Assembly: GCA_019448385.1 (NCBI GenBank)
Contig: JAGTXO010000003.1
Coordinates: 1,612,001-1,676,000, forward strand
Direction: 5' to 3'
Length of the DNA: 64,000 bases
Origin: Diacronema lutheri
Lineage: Eukaryota; Haptophyta; Pavlovophyceae; Pavlovales; Pavlovaceae
Shown here one piece after another: positions 23,503-31,981 of the stretch. How positions within the stretch are numbered: the stretch's first letter is position 1; every line of letters starts with the position of its first letter. The translations under genes were made by a program, and so were the position numbers. The notes under the pieces are model-generated. The model did no database searches. It was given only the letters and a program-made list of their open reading frames with translations, and had not been told where the DNA came from.

Positions 23503-24852
23503 TCAAGCCGCCTTTGCGAACGGCGCCGCCGGGTCGACGGGCGCCTGCGCAATCGTCTTGTACATGGCGAGGTTGCGCTTGAGGATGTCAAGCTCAGCGT
23601 CGACGCGGTACGCGACGCCACGCTCCTCGCACCACGCGCGGAGGAGCGGGGCGAGGCGCGGGTACTTTGAGCGCGGCATGGTTGGGAACAGGTGGTGCTC
23701 CACCTGGTAGTTCATCCCGCCCCAGATCCACTCGGAGAAGGGGTTTGACGAGACCGAGTCGCGCGTCGAGCCAAGCTGCGCGGCAACCCAGTCCGGCTGA
23801 CGCTCAAAGTAAAGCTCCTCGGTCTGGTGCGAGACGGTGACGATGATCGCGGTGAAGAGCGACGAGAGCGAGACAACCGCCGCCATCGTGGGCAGCGAGC
23901 ACGCGCACACCGCCCAGAAGAGGCCGTAGTGCGCGACGAGGGGCAGCAGCTCCTTCCGCAGCACGTCGCCGTCCTCGCGCCGCGTCCACGCAACCTTGAG
24001 CGAGTCGAAGCGCCAGATGTGGAAGAGGAGGGAGAAAGGGAGCGCGACGTACCTGTGCTGCCATTGCCGCCACGGCTTGTCCGCCTGCTCGTTTGGCGGC
24101 CAGAGCCAGAGCGCGGGGTCGACCATCAAATCCTCATCCGTGCCGACCTCGTTGGTGACCGCGTGGTGCAGGTTGTGCTTGTCCGACCACCAGGTGGAGC
24201 TCAGGCCGGCGGCGAGGCCGCCAAACGGGCGCATAAAGTCGCAGAACTTGTCCTTGCCGTGGATGTAGTCGTGCCCGAGCCAGCCCGCCATCGTATTGGC
24301 CGTCGCGAGCGTGAGGACCGCGAAGACCGACGACACGACCGGCACACCCGACCAGGCAAAGGTGGAGCCCGCGGCGACGGCGAGCGCCCAGAGGCCAAAG
24401 CTCGTCGCCTCGGCGAGCGCGTCGCGCTCCCACCATCCCTCCGCCTCGAGCTGCTCGCGCCACGCGCGGAAGTCTCTCGTGAGCTGCGTGACGGGCGCGC
24501 ACGCCGCGTCAAGTACAGCGGCCTCGTCCACAGCTTGCACGGACGGGAGGCGCGGCATCATGCGCTTGCGCGTGTCGGCCGAATGGAACGCGTGGAACAC
24601 GTCCGTCGCGTCCTGCCCCTGGAACAGGTCGATCCAGTGTTCGCCGGCCGGATGCGCCGCGCGCCAGCGCGTGAGGTCGACCCAGCGGTCGTCGATGCGC
24701 ACGCGCAGCTCGCGGCCGCGCAGCGCGGGCTTGGCCGGCGCGGCGGCGCGGCCAGCCGGCTTGGGTAGCGAAGCCACCGCTGCGCACGGTGCGGCGAGCA
24801 GCGCCGCGGCGAGCAGGGCTGCGCCACGTGCGCGCGTCGTTTTGCCTTGCAT
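23503..24852 (-). CDS. cytochrome-b5-fused front-end fatty-acid desaturase
   Basis: 449 aa, uninterrupted. It introduces a double bond between the carboxyl end and an existing one in polyunsaturated fatty acids (a delta-4, -5, -6 or -8 type; regiospecificity cannot be read). A cytochrome b5-like domain lies near residues 45-105 with HPAGEHW and GQDATDVFHAFH. The three His boxes are HDYIH, HNLHH and QVEHH; the Q in the third box is typical of front-end desaturases. Hydrophobic helices lie between them. The b5 heme motif is HPAG instead of the usual HPGG. The N-terminus is an Ala/Leu-rich signal-like stretch, which is unusual ahead of a b5 domain. A longer in-frame extension upstream of 24852 is not convincing. 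Confidence 0.88.
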   Translation of the reverse strand: MQGKTTRARGAALLAAALLAAPCAAVASLPKPAGRAAAPAKPALRGRELRVRIDDRWVDLTRWRAAHPAGEHWIDLFQGQDATDVFHAFHSADTRKRMMPRLPSVQAVDEAAVLDAACAPVTQLTRDFRAWREQLEAEGWWERDALAEATSFGLWALAVAAGSTFAWSGVPVVSSVFAVLTLATANTMAGWLGHDYIHGKDKFCDFMRPFGGLAAGLSSTWWSDKHNLHHAVTNEVGTDEDLMVDPALWLWPPNEQADKPWRQWQHRYVALPFSLLFHIWRFDSLKVAWTRREDGDVLRKELLPLVAHYGLFWAVCACSLPTMAAVVSLSSLFTAIIVTVSHQTEELYFERQPDWVAAQLGSTRDSVSSNPFSEWIWGGMNYQVEHHLFPTMPRSKYPRLAPLLRAWCEERGVAYRVDAELDILKRNLAMYKTIAQAPVDPAAPFAKAA

Positions 24853-25710
24853 CGCGTTTCTCGCGAGAACCCACCGAGGAGCACTATTTTCAAAAGACAA
24901 AAACGTTGATGACGCGAAAGGGCGGGAAGGAGATGAGTGAAGGGCAGCACGAGGTCCGGGTTCCGAGTTCCGACAGGCGTGCGCCGCGTGCGCGACGCAA
25001 ACCGGCAGCAGCCGGCGGCAGGCGACGTGTCCAACTTGAGCGAGCGCGTTGAGATGCTGCGACACGCCCTTGTGCAATATCGCCGACAGGAAGCGGTTCA
25101 AAGAGAGGCTAACCGCAAAGCCGAGACGGTGCGCGAGCCGCATGATGCGATCTCGGCCCACGCGCCGCCTACGCCGTCCTCGGCGTCGGCGCCGCTCGGC
25201 GATGTCTCCGCACACGCCTGCACCGCACGCCCCTCGCCGCGCGTGCAGTGGGCGAGGATGAGGTGGAGCGGCGCTCGGCCGAAGCCCGATAAACGCCCGC
25301 CGAGGTGGTAGTGGATTGCAGCGCGCGTTTTACCGGAGAGCGTCCTGCCGATTCGGCCGCGCCTCCTCCTTCCCGCCTCAGACGTGTAGCTCTCAATCGG
25401 CGTGATGCGCCTTTTACGCGCCCACTACGGGTGCAGCGGACAGCCACCACTCGACGCCGGGCCACCACATGAGGTGCTGTCGCTTCGGAATCAATGGCTC
25501 GTGCGTGAGCGCACGCCACGGGCACGTTGATCTCGTCGCCGTGCCTGTGAGCACTTCCCCGAACAGCACGCCGACGAGAAACGGCGCGTGCTCTCCCTTT
25601 CGCACCGTGCCGTCGACGCGGTGCGGCACGCCCAACGGCCCATGCCGCCGGGCCTTTGCCTTTGACTTCCGCTTTTCGAGTTCACGCGGTTTGCGTGCGG
25701 TCTCACAGCC
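24853..25710. other. 858-bp divergent intergenic region, no gene seen
   Basis: This separates the desaturase (-) from the ankyrin/RAE1 gene (+). It is less GC-rich in places than its surroundings (for example 24885-24910). Short open frames exist on both strands, but none shows a recognisable domain. It is probably two promoters. Confidence 0.5.
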
Positions 25711-28150
25711 ATGATGCTGCAGCAGCCCGACGCGAACGCGCGGCTGCTGCATGCGGCTGAGGTGGGCAACTCTCTGGCGATGAGCCAAGCGCTCGCAGAG
25801 GGTGCCAATCCGCGCCACGCGGACGCGCAGCAGCTGAACACCGCGCTCCACCAGGCCGCCAAGCTCGGCGACGTGCGCGCGGTCGAGCTGCTGCTCGCGG
25901 CGAGGGCCGACCCGAACGCGACCAACGCCGTCCAGGCAACGCCGCTCGTCTACGCGGCGCAGAAGGGCCACCACGATGCGGTCAAGGCCCTGCTTGCGAG
26001 CGGCGCCCGCCGGGACATCCTCACCCGGGTGCAACCGCGCGCGCGCGCGAGCGGCTGACGCTCGCGCGAACGCGCGGCCGCGTGGGCGCGCGCTGAGCAC
26101 GGCCGCGCTCGCGCACGCCGCGCGCCGCGCGCCGCGCGAACGGCGCATCGCAGAAAGGCAAGAGCGCACTCGCGCTTGCCGAGGAGAAGGGCCACGTGCA
26201 CGTCGTGCAGCTGTTGCAGGCGCCACCAGGCGCCAGCGGTGCGGGCCTCGCGTGCGTGCCTCAGCTTGGCGGCGGTGGCGCCGCGCCGGCGGCCACGGCT
26301 CCCGCAGGCGCGCTCTTTGGCGCGCCTTTGTTCGGTGCGCGCCTGCCGAGGGCGCCGGCGCGTGCGCGTGCGCGCATCTCTGCCCCCTCTCCCATCTACC
26401 GACCGCCACCCCAAATCCTCTTGCGCGCCGTGTGCGCCGCGCGTCGCGGCCGCGCGCAGGTGCTCCGCCTGCAGTCGGCGGACTTGGCTCAGCCGCCGGT
26501 CCCGCGCTCGCGGGCACGTCGGGCTGCGGCGGCCTCGGGTTCGGCGGCGGCAGTAGCAGCAGCAGCGCCCTCGCGTTCGGCGCGTCGCCGGCCGGCGGTG
26601 CATCCGCCGGCGGCACGGGCGGCTCGTGGCTCTTCAGCGCGACCGCGCCGTCCCAGGCGGCGGGCGGCGGCTTGAGCGGCGTGGGCGGCAGGGTCGGCAA
26701 CCTCGAGCTGTCCGCCGCGCCACAGGCGGCGGCGGGCGGCGTGAGTCAAGCCCAGCCGGTGGCCGCGCTCGGCGGCGGCTTCGCATCGTTTGGCGCGGCG
26801 GCCGCGCCGTGCGCGTTTGGCACGCTCGCGCAACCGGCGGCGGCCGGCGGCGGCGTGGCTTCGCCGCTCGCCGCCGCGGGCGGCGGCGGTGGCGGGTTGG
26901 GCGGCGGTGGCGGGTTGGGCGGCGGTGGCGGGTTGGGCGGCGGTGGCGGGTTGGGCGGCGGTGGCGGGTTGGGCGGCGGTGATGCGACGCCGCCGCTCGC
27001 GCTCGGCGCAACTGACGCAATGCGCGCGCTGCGCGGCGACGGCGGTGCGGGCGCGGGCACGCCAACGGCGCCACGCACGTTGGCGCTGCCGTCGCCGCCC
27101 GAGGAGAGCGTGAGCGCGCTCGCCTTCCGCTCCGCCGCGATGCCCGAGCCCGCCTCGTCCGCCGGCCGCGAGCTACTCGCCGCGAGCGCGTGGGATGGGA
27201 CGACGCGCGTGTGGGATGTGACCGGCTGGGAGGAGGCGGTTGCGCCGGGTTCAGCGGGCGCGGCGGCGCGGCGGCCGGCGCTCGCGCACGTGTACGCCGC
27301 GCGCGTGCCCGCGCTGTGCGTCGCGTGGGCGGCCGACGGCGCGTCGGTGCTTGGCGGCGGGTGCGATGGGTCGATCACGCGCACGGACCTCGCCGCGCCG
27401 TCGGCCGCGGTGGAGGTCGGACGGCACGCGGGCGGCGTGAGCTGTGTGCACACGGACGCGCGGATGGGCGACGTGCTGCTCTCGGGCAGCTGGGACGGCA
27501 CGCTCCGCTCGTGGGACCTGCGCGCGCCGTCGGCGCGCGCTGCTCTCAGCACGGCGACGCTCGCGAGCCGCGTGCTCTGCGCGCACGCGCGCTGGCCGTA
27601 CGCAGTGGTTGGGCTTGCGGTGCGCGGCTCGGTTCTCCTCTTCGATCTGCGCAGGCCGGACGCGCCCGTGCGCACCGAGGGCATTTCGGAGAAGATGGCC
27701 GAGCCGCCGCGCTGCATCGCGCTCGCACCGGTCGGCGCGAACGCTACGGACGGTGACGGCGCGCGCAAGCTCACCTACTGCGTGGCGACGTCGGGTGGGC
27801 GGGTGGCGGTGCAGGGCGTGACGGTGCCGTACACCTTCCGCGCGCACTGCTCGGCCGAGCGTGCGTACGCCGTCAACTCGCTCTGCTTCTGCGCGCTCGA
27901 CGACGCGCTCCTCACGTGCGGCTCGGACGGCGTCGTGAGCATTTGGAATTTGCGGGAGCGCAACCGGGTGTTCTCGATGCCGAGCGCCGGCCAGGCGGTC
28001 GCGTGTGCCGTCTTCGATGGGCGCGGGCATGGCTTCGCGTACGCACCGTCGTACGACTGGGCGCACGGCGAGGAGGGCGCCGACCCGAGCAAGGGCCCCG
28101 AGGTGCGGCTTGCGCACCGGCCTGCGGCTGCCAACAGCAAATCGTTGTGA
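25711..28150 (+). CDS. ankyrin-repeat / RAE1-type WD40 fusion protein
   Basis: Exons 25711-26028, 26154-26334 and 26460-28150 give about 729 aa. Residues 1-130 are ankyrin repeats (ARLLHAAEVGNS, TALHQAAKLGDVRAVELLL, TPLVYAAQKGHHDAVKALL), and the last repeat is completed across intron 1. A Gly/Ala-rich linker follows with scattered Phe-Gly pairs and five GGGGLG repeats. From about residue 380 it is a seven-blade propeller matching RAE1/Gle2: SVSALAF, LLSGSWDGTLRSWDLR, YAVNSLCF and the diagnostic FAYAPSYDWAHGEE near the C-terminus. RAE1 binds Nup98-type nucleoporins and works in mRNA export and mitosis. RAE1 proteins are usually about 350-370 aa with no ankyrin part. Both introns are 125 nt (donors GTGCAA and GTGCGC). 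Confidence 0.82.
26884..26980. repeat. 18-bp in-frame repeat in the RAE1 fusion linker
   Basis: Five near-identical copies of GGCGGTGGCGGGTTGGGC encode GGGGLG repeats in the linker between the ankyrin and WD40 parts. The period is a multiple of three, so copy number can vary without frameshift. Confidence 0.88.
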
Positions 28151-28228
28151 GGGCCTCGCTCTGACCGTCACGTGGCGCTCGACGTCGCTGTCTGCATTGC
28201 CAGTGTGACGGTGAATGAGCGGCGCACG

Positions 28229-28876
28229 TCACGTGACGGTGAACGAGCGGCGCACGTCGCGCAGCGTGGTGCCCGCTTTGCGCCACTGCGCCGGGCTCGC
28301 GTCGACGCGCAGCGCGTGCAGCTTGCCGCTGCGCACGGTGCACGAGAGCAGCACGACGCGCGTGGGCAGGCACGAGCCAGACACAATCTCCTGATCGCGC
28401 TCGCACGTGGCGGGCGAAAGCGCAAGGTCATAGTCAAAATAGGGCGAGGCGCTAACGCCGTCGCCGCTGCCCTGCCGGCGGACGGCCGCGACGAGGTCGG
28501 CCCTCTCCAGTCCGTCGAAGCCGAGCTTCGAGAGCGGCACGCGCGAGATCTCGCCGAGGTCGTCGAGCGAGATGAGGTTCGTAGGCGTGGCACTCACCTC
28601 GATGCGGTCGGCGACTGGTCCGTTCACCGAGTCCATCCATGGGCCCGGCTGGCTGCCCGCCAACGGCGCGACGGGCTCAGCCCAGATGCCTGGCACAGTG
28701 TACCGAGCGGCGCCCTGCTCAATCGTGCGCATCGGCGGCGCGCTGGGCGCCGGGCCGTCGGGCAGCTCGTCGGTGGCTCGAGCGGGTGCGCTTGCGAGGC
28801 GCGAGCCGAGCGGCAGGACGGCAATGGCGTGCAGCAAGAGCCGCCGCGAGATCATCGCCGATGATCCGACGATCAT
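28229..28876 (-). CDS. PsbP-like thylakoid-lumen protein
   Basis: 215 aa from the ATG at 28876. PsbP-family proteins assist photosystem II or NDH in the thylakoid lumen. A twin-arginine signal is visible near the start (ISRRLLLHAIAVLP, then ASAPARA as a likely cleavage site). The C-terminal PsbP fold shows DYDLALSP, VVLLSCTVRSGKLHALRVDA and a final RRSFTV, as in known PsbP domains. A complex-plastid protein should carry a signal peptide and transit peptide ahead of the lumen signal; these are missing from this start. The frame is open to an ATG at 29005, but that extension is Arg/Lys-rich and not signal-like. An unseen 5' exon is possible. The stop converges on the RAE1 fusion stop, 78 bp away. 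Confidence 0.7.
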   Translation of the reverse strand: MIVGSSAMISRRLLLHAIAVLPLGSRLASAPARATDELPDGPAPSAPPMRTIEQGAARYTVPGIWAEPVAPLAGSQPGPWMDSVNGPVADRIEVSATPTNLISLDDLGEISRVPLSKLGFDGLERADLVAAVRRQGSGDGVSASPYFDYDLALSPATCERDQEIVSGSCLPTRVVLLSCTVRSGKLHALRVDASPAQWRKAGTTLRDVRRSFTVT

Positions 28877-29003
28877 CTCGCGCGCTGCGGGACGATGCCG
28901 TCGACCGAGCTCTCGTCCTCGGGAAGAGAGCGAGTTCTCTCTCGCCTTCCGCTTTCGGAAGCCCTCACCAAAACGTCGACCCGCGCTCCTCCGTTCAACG
29001 GCC

Positions 29004-31892
29004 ATGGCCGTCGCCGGCTGGGAGGCGCTCGTCTTCGAGGCCGCCCCGCCCGTGGATGTGCGCTTCGACGCGGGCGCGGCGCACGCGGTCGCTGATCCGC
29101 GAGTGCGCGCGGCTCAGACGACTGCGGCCGAGCGCGTGCGCGTGCTGCGCGCGCTCAACCCGCCGCCGGCACGGCCGAGCGCGTGCCAGCAGCACGGCTT
29201 TGGGCGAGCCGTGCGCGCAACGCCGTCGGGGACGATGGCGCACCACGGTGCCGTCGGGGCGCGCGCAAGCTCGGCGCGCGCGCAAAGCGCGGAGCGCCTC
29301 CGCGCGCACGGCACCGGCGCGCGCGCTGCATTCCTCGACGGCGCTCTCGCGGCGGGCGACGCGCAGGCGCCCGAGGCGGCGGCCGCCACGGCGCGCGCGC
29401 GCGCGGCGGCGCGCGACGCGGCGGCCAGGGACGAGCGCCACTCGGCCGCCGCGCAGCGCAGCGAGCACGCCGGTAGCTCGGCCATTGCAGCCGCACGGGC
29501 GCTCGCGGAGCGCGATGCGCGGCTGCGCGCCGCCGACGCCGATGCCGCTCGAGCGCGCGATGGCGCCGCGCGCGAGAAGGCGACGCGCGCGGCACTCGCC
29601 GCGCGCGGGCGCGCCAAGATGGCCGAGGACGTCGCGCGCAGCGCGCGCACGGAGCATGACGACGCGCGCGACGCGGCCGCGCGCGTCGCGATCCGCCAGC
29701 TCGAGCGACGCCTCGCCGCGCACGCGCGCCGTCTCGCGCGCGAGCGCGTCGCGGCGCGCGCGCGCGCCGACGCGCGCGCCGACGACGACGTGGACGCTTT
29801 CGCTCTCGCCGCAGAGCGCGCGGCGGTGCACGCGGCGATGGGCGCAGAGCCGGCTCCGGGCAGGCCGCGCACGCACGTGCATAAGCTCACGCTCTCCGCC
29901 GTCGCGCGGGGCGAGGTTGAGCCGCCCGTCGCGTCCGCGACGCGCGGCGCGGGCGACGGCGGAGCGGGCGGGCGCGGTCCGGCGGCGAGCGCGGCCGCCG
30001 CGCCCGCTCGCTCGGCCGAGTCGGTGCTCGACATGCTGCACGCGCAGGCGGCGGAGGTGTCTGCGCGCGCCGCGCGCCTGGCGAGCGCGCGCACATCGCA
30101 GCGCGCAGCCACGCTGTTTGCGCAGATGCACGAGGTGATCAGCGCCGCCGGCATGTCCGCGCGCGGCGCCGACCCTCGGACTGAGGACGACGAGGGTGAC
30201 CTCTATGGGTACCGGCTGTCGCAGCTGCACGAGCACGCCGCGCAGTTTGGGGATGCGCCGCCGCCGCGCAGAGGCGCGCCGCCGCCCGAGCCCGCCGTGC
30301 CAGCCGCCACGCGCCGCCACGCGCCGCTCGAGCGCACGCGCAAGCCGTTCCCGGCGGCAGCCGCGGCGGCGCCCGCGCGCGACGCGCTCGCGACGCTCTA
30401 CGCCAAGCTCGGCGAGTACGAGCGCATCGACGGCCGCCCGGCGCGGCGCGCGTCCGCCGCGCCGCGCGACGACGACGGCGCGAACGGCGGGCGCGACGCC
30501 GCGGCCGCTGCGCTCGCAGCCGCGGACGCGCTGCTCGCGCAGATGCGCGCGGGTGGCGCGCCCTCGCCTTTGCCTACCGCGCTCGCCGCGTTCGCCGGAA
30601 CCGCCGACGGCGCCGACGGCTTGGATGCGCACGGCGCCGCGGCGACCGACGCGCTGGCCGCGGCGCGCGACACCGTGGCTCGCGTGCGCGGCGCGCACGA
30701 TGGCGTCGCGCACGATGGCGGCGCGCACGATGGCGGCGCGCACGATGGCGGCACGCACGGCGGCAAGCGCAGGTCGGCCGGGCATGCGAAGGCGCGGCTC
30801 TCGGCGCGAGACTCTCGGCGCGCGCACGTGCCGCTCGCGAGCGCCAGCCCACCCGCCGCCTTGGGGAATGTGCGCGCCGCGCCGCGCCGTGCGGGCAGCG
30901 CGCCGCCCGGCGAGCGCGCGAGCGCGGGCGCATACGCGCGAGGGCAAGGCGAGGACCGCGGGCGCGAGACAGCGCCGGACGCGGTGCGCTCGAGCCGCGG
31001 CGATGGCGCGCTGCACTCCGTGCGCCGCCAGTTCGCCGTGCGTACGCCGGTGCGCGCGATCGTCGGCACAGTCGGCGGCGCGGCGAGCGACACGGGCGCG
31101 GCGCGCGGCGCGGGTGCGGGCGCGGCCGACTGGATCAGAGGGGCGACGGAGGCGGCGGCGACGGTCGACGCCGTGTGCGCGCCATGCGCGCGCGCAGACG
31201 ACGCGTCGACGATCGTGCACCCGCCCGGCTCGCCGCCGCGCACGGCCGCGCCATTTGGCGCGGCCGCTCCGCGTGCAACGCCGTCGGGTCACTTCGCGCA
31301 CCATCTCGTCCTCGCACCGCACCCGCCCGCGGCGGGCGGCGTGGAGGCGCGGTCCACCGCGCGGCCGGGCAGCGCGGCGGCGGGAGGCGTGCGGCAGCAC
31401 GCGCTGCACGCAGACTGGCACCGGCGAGGTAACGGCGCGTCGCGCAACGCGCCGGCCGAGCCGGCCGGCGGCGAGCGGCCGGCGCGCGGCGCGCTCACGC
31501 TGTGCTGCGGCGAGCCGTACGGCCAATTTTGCTGCAAGCGGCACCATCCCGACCCGCTTGTGGTCTGCTGCCAGGCGCACGACCCGCTCCCGCTCTTCCG
31601 CGTCCTCGCGCGCGCGCAGCGCGCTGACGACGGCCGCCCGCGTGGCCCGCGCGGTTTCAAGCAGCCGCGCGGGCCCGTGAGCGGTTTCATCGCGCCCACG
31701 CACTCCTTCTCGAGCAACCGGCGGCCGGCGGCCGAGGCGGCGATCGACGGCAAGGGCGGGCACGCCTTTGGCGGTGCGCGTCGCATCATCGCGTTTGGGC
31801 CAGCCGACCGCGTGCGTGCCGGGCCGGGCGTCGGCATCGTGCCTGCACCGCCCGTCGCGCTCAGCCCGTCCGACTGCTTTCCCGAGGCCTAG
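29004..31892 (+). CDS. Ala/Arg-rich coiled-coil protein of unknown function
   Basis: 962 aa in one open frame. Residues of roughly 80-290 form Ala/Arg/Glu-rich heptad-like segments (RQLERRLAAHARRLARER). A low-complexity middle contains four AHDGG repeats (30693-30760). The C-terminus is compositionally different and looks folded, with a Cys/His cluster (LCCGEPYGQFCCKRHH, then VVCCQAHDPLPLF), an arrangement that could bind zinc. The protein ends in a conserved-looking block GFIAPTHSFSS and an acidic last residue pair. I do not recognise the family. The ATG lies within CCATGG shared with the opposite strand. Confidence 0.6.
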   Translation: MAVAGWEALVFEAAPPVDVRFDAGAAHAVADPRVRAAQTTAAERVRVLRALNPPPARPSACQQHGFGRAVRATPSGTMAHHGAVGARASSARAQSAERLRAHGTGARAAFLDGALAAGDAQAPEAAAATARARAAARDAAARDERHSAAAQRSEHAGSSAIAAARALAERDARLRAADADAARARDGAAREKATRAALAARGRAKMAEDVARSARTEHDDARDAAARVAIRQLERRLAAHARRLARERVAARARADARADDDVDAFALAAERAAVHAAMGAEPAPGRPRTHVHKLTLSAVARGEVEPPVASATRGAGDGGAGGRGPAASAAAAPARSAESVLDMLHAQAAEVSARAARLASARTSQRAATLFAQMHEVISAAGMSARGADPRTEDDEGDLYGYRLSQLHEHAAQFGDAPPPRRGAPPPEPAVPAATRRHAPLERTRKPFPAAAAAAPARDALATLYAKLGEYERIDGRPARRASAAPRDDDGANGGRDAAAAALAAADALLAQMRAGGAPSPLPTALAAFAGTADGADGLDAHGAAATDALAAARDTVARVRGAHDGVAHDGGAHDGGAHDGGTHGGKRRSAGHAKARLSARDSRRAHVPLASASPPAALGNVRAAPRRAGSAPPGERASAGAYARGQGEDRGRETAPDAVRSSRGDGALHSVRRQFAVRTPVRAIVGTVGGAASDTGAARGAGAGAADWIRGATEAAATVDAVCAPCARADDASTIVHPPGSPPRTAAPFGAAAPRATPSGHFAHHLVLAPHPPAAGGVEARSTARPGSAAAGGVRQHALHADWHRRGNGASRNAPAEPAGGERPARGALTLCCGEPYGQFCCKRHHPDPLVVCCQAHDPLPLFRVLARAQRADDGRPRGPRGFKQPRGPVSGFIAPTHSFSSNRRPAAEAAIDGKGGHAFGGARRIIAFGPADRVRAGPGVGIVPAPPVALSPSDCFPEA
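30693..30760. repeat. 15-bp in-frame repeat (AHDGG)
   Basis: Four copies of a GCGCACGATGGCGGC-type unit within the coiled-coil gene encode AHDGG repeats. It is an in-frame minisatellite. Confidence 0.8.
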
Positions 31893-31981
31893 CCCCCCCA
31901 CGCGCCGTCGTCGGCTCAGATCCGTATTCAAAGTGCCCGCACACCTCTTCATGCAAGGCTGTGCAGACTGGAGCCACCTCC

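Noticed and set aside
24937-25311. A 124-aa plus-strand frame upstream of the RAE1 fusion
   Set aside because: No domain, no neighbour relation and ordinary low-complexity ending; treated as intergenic.
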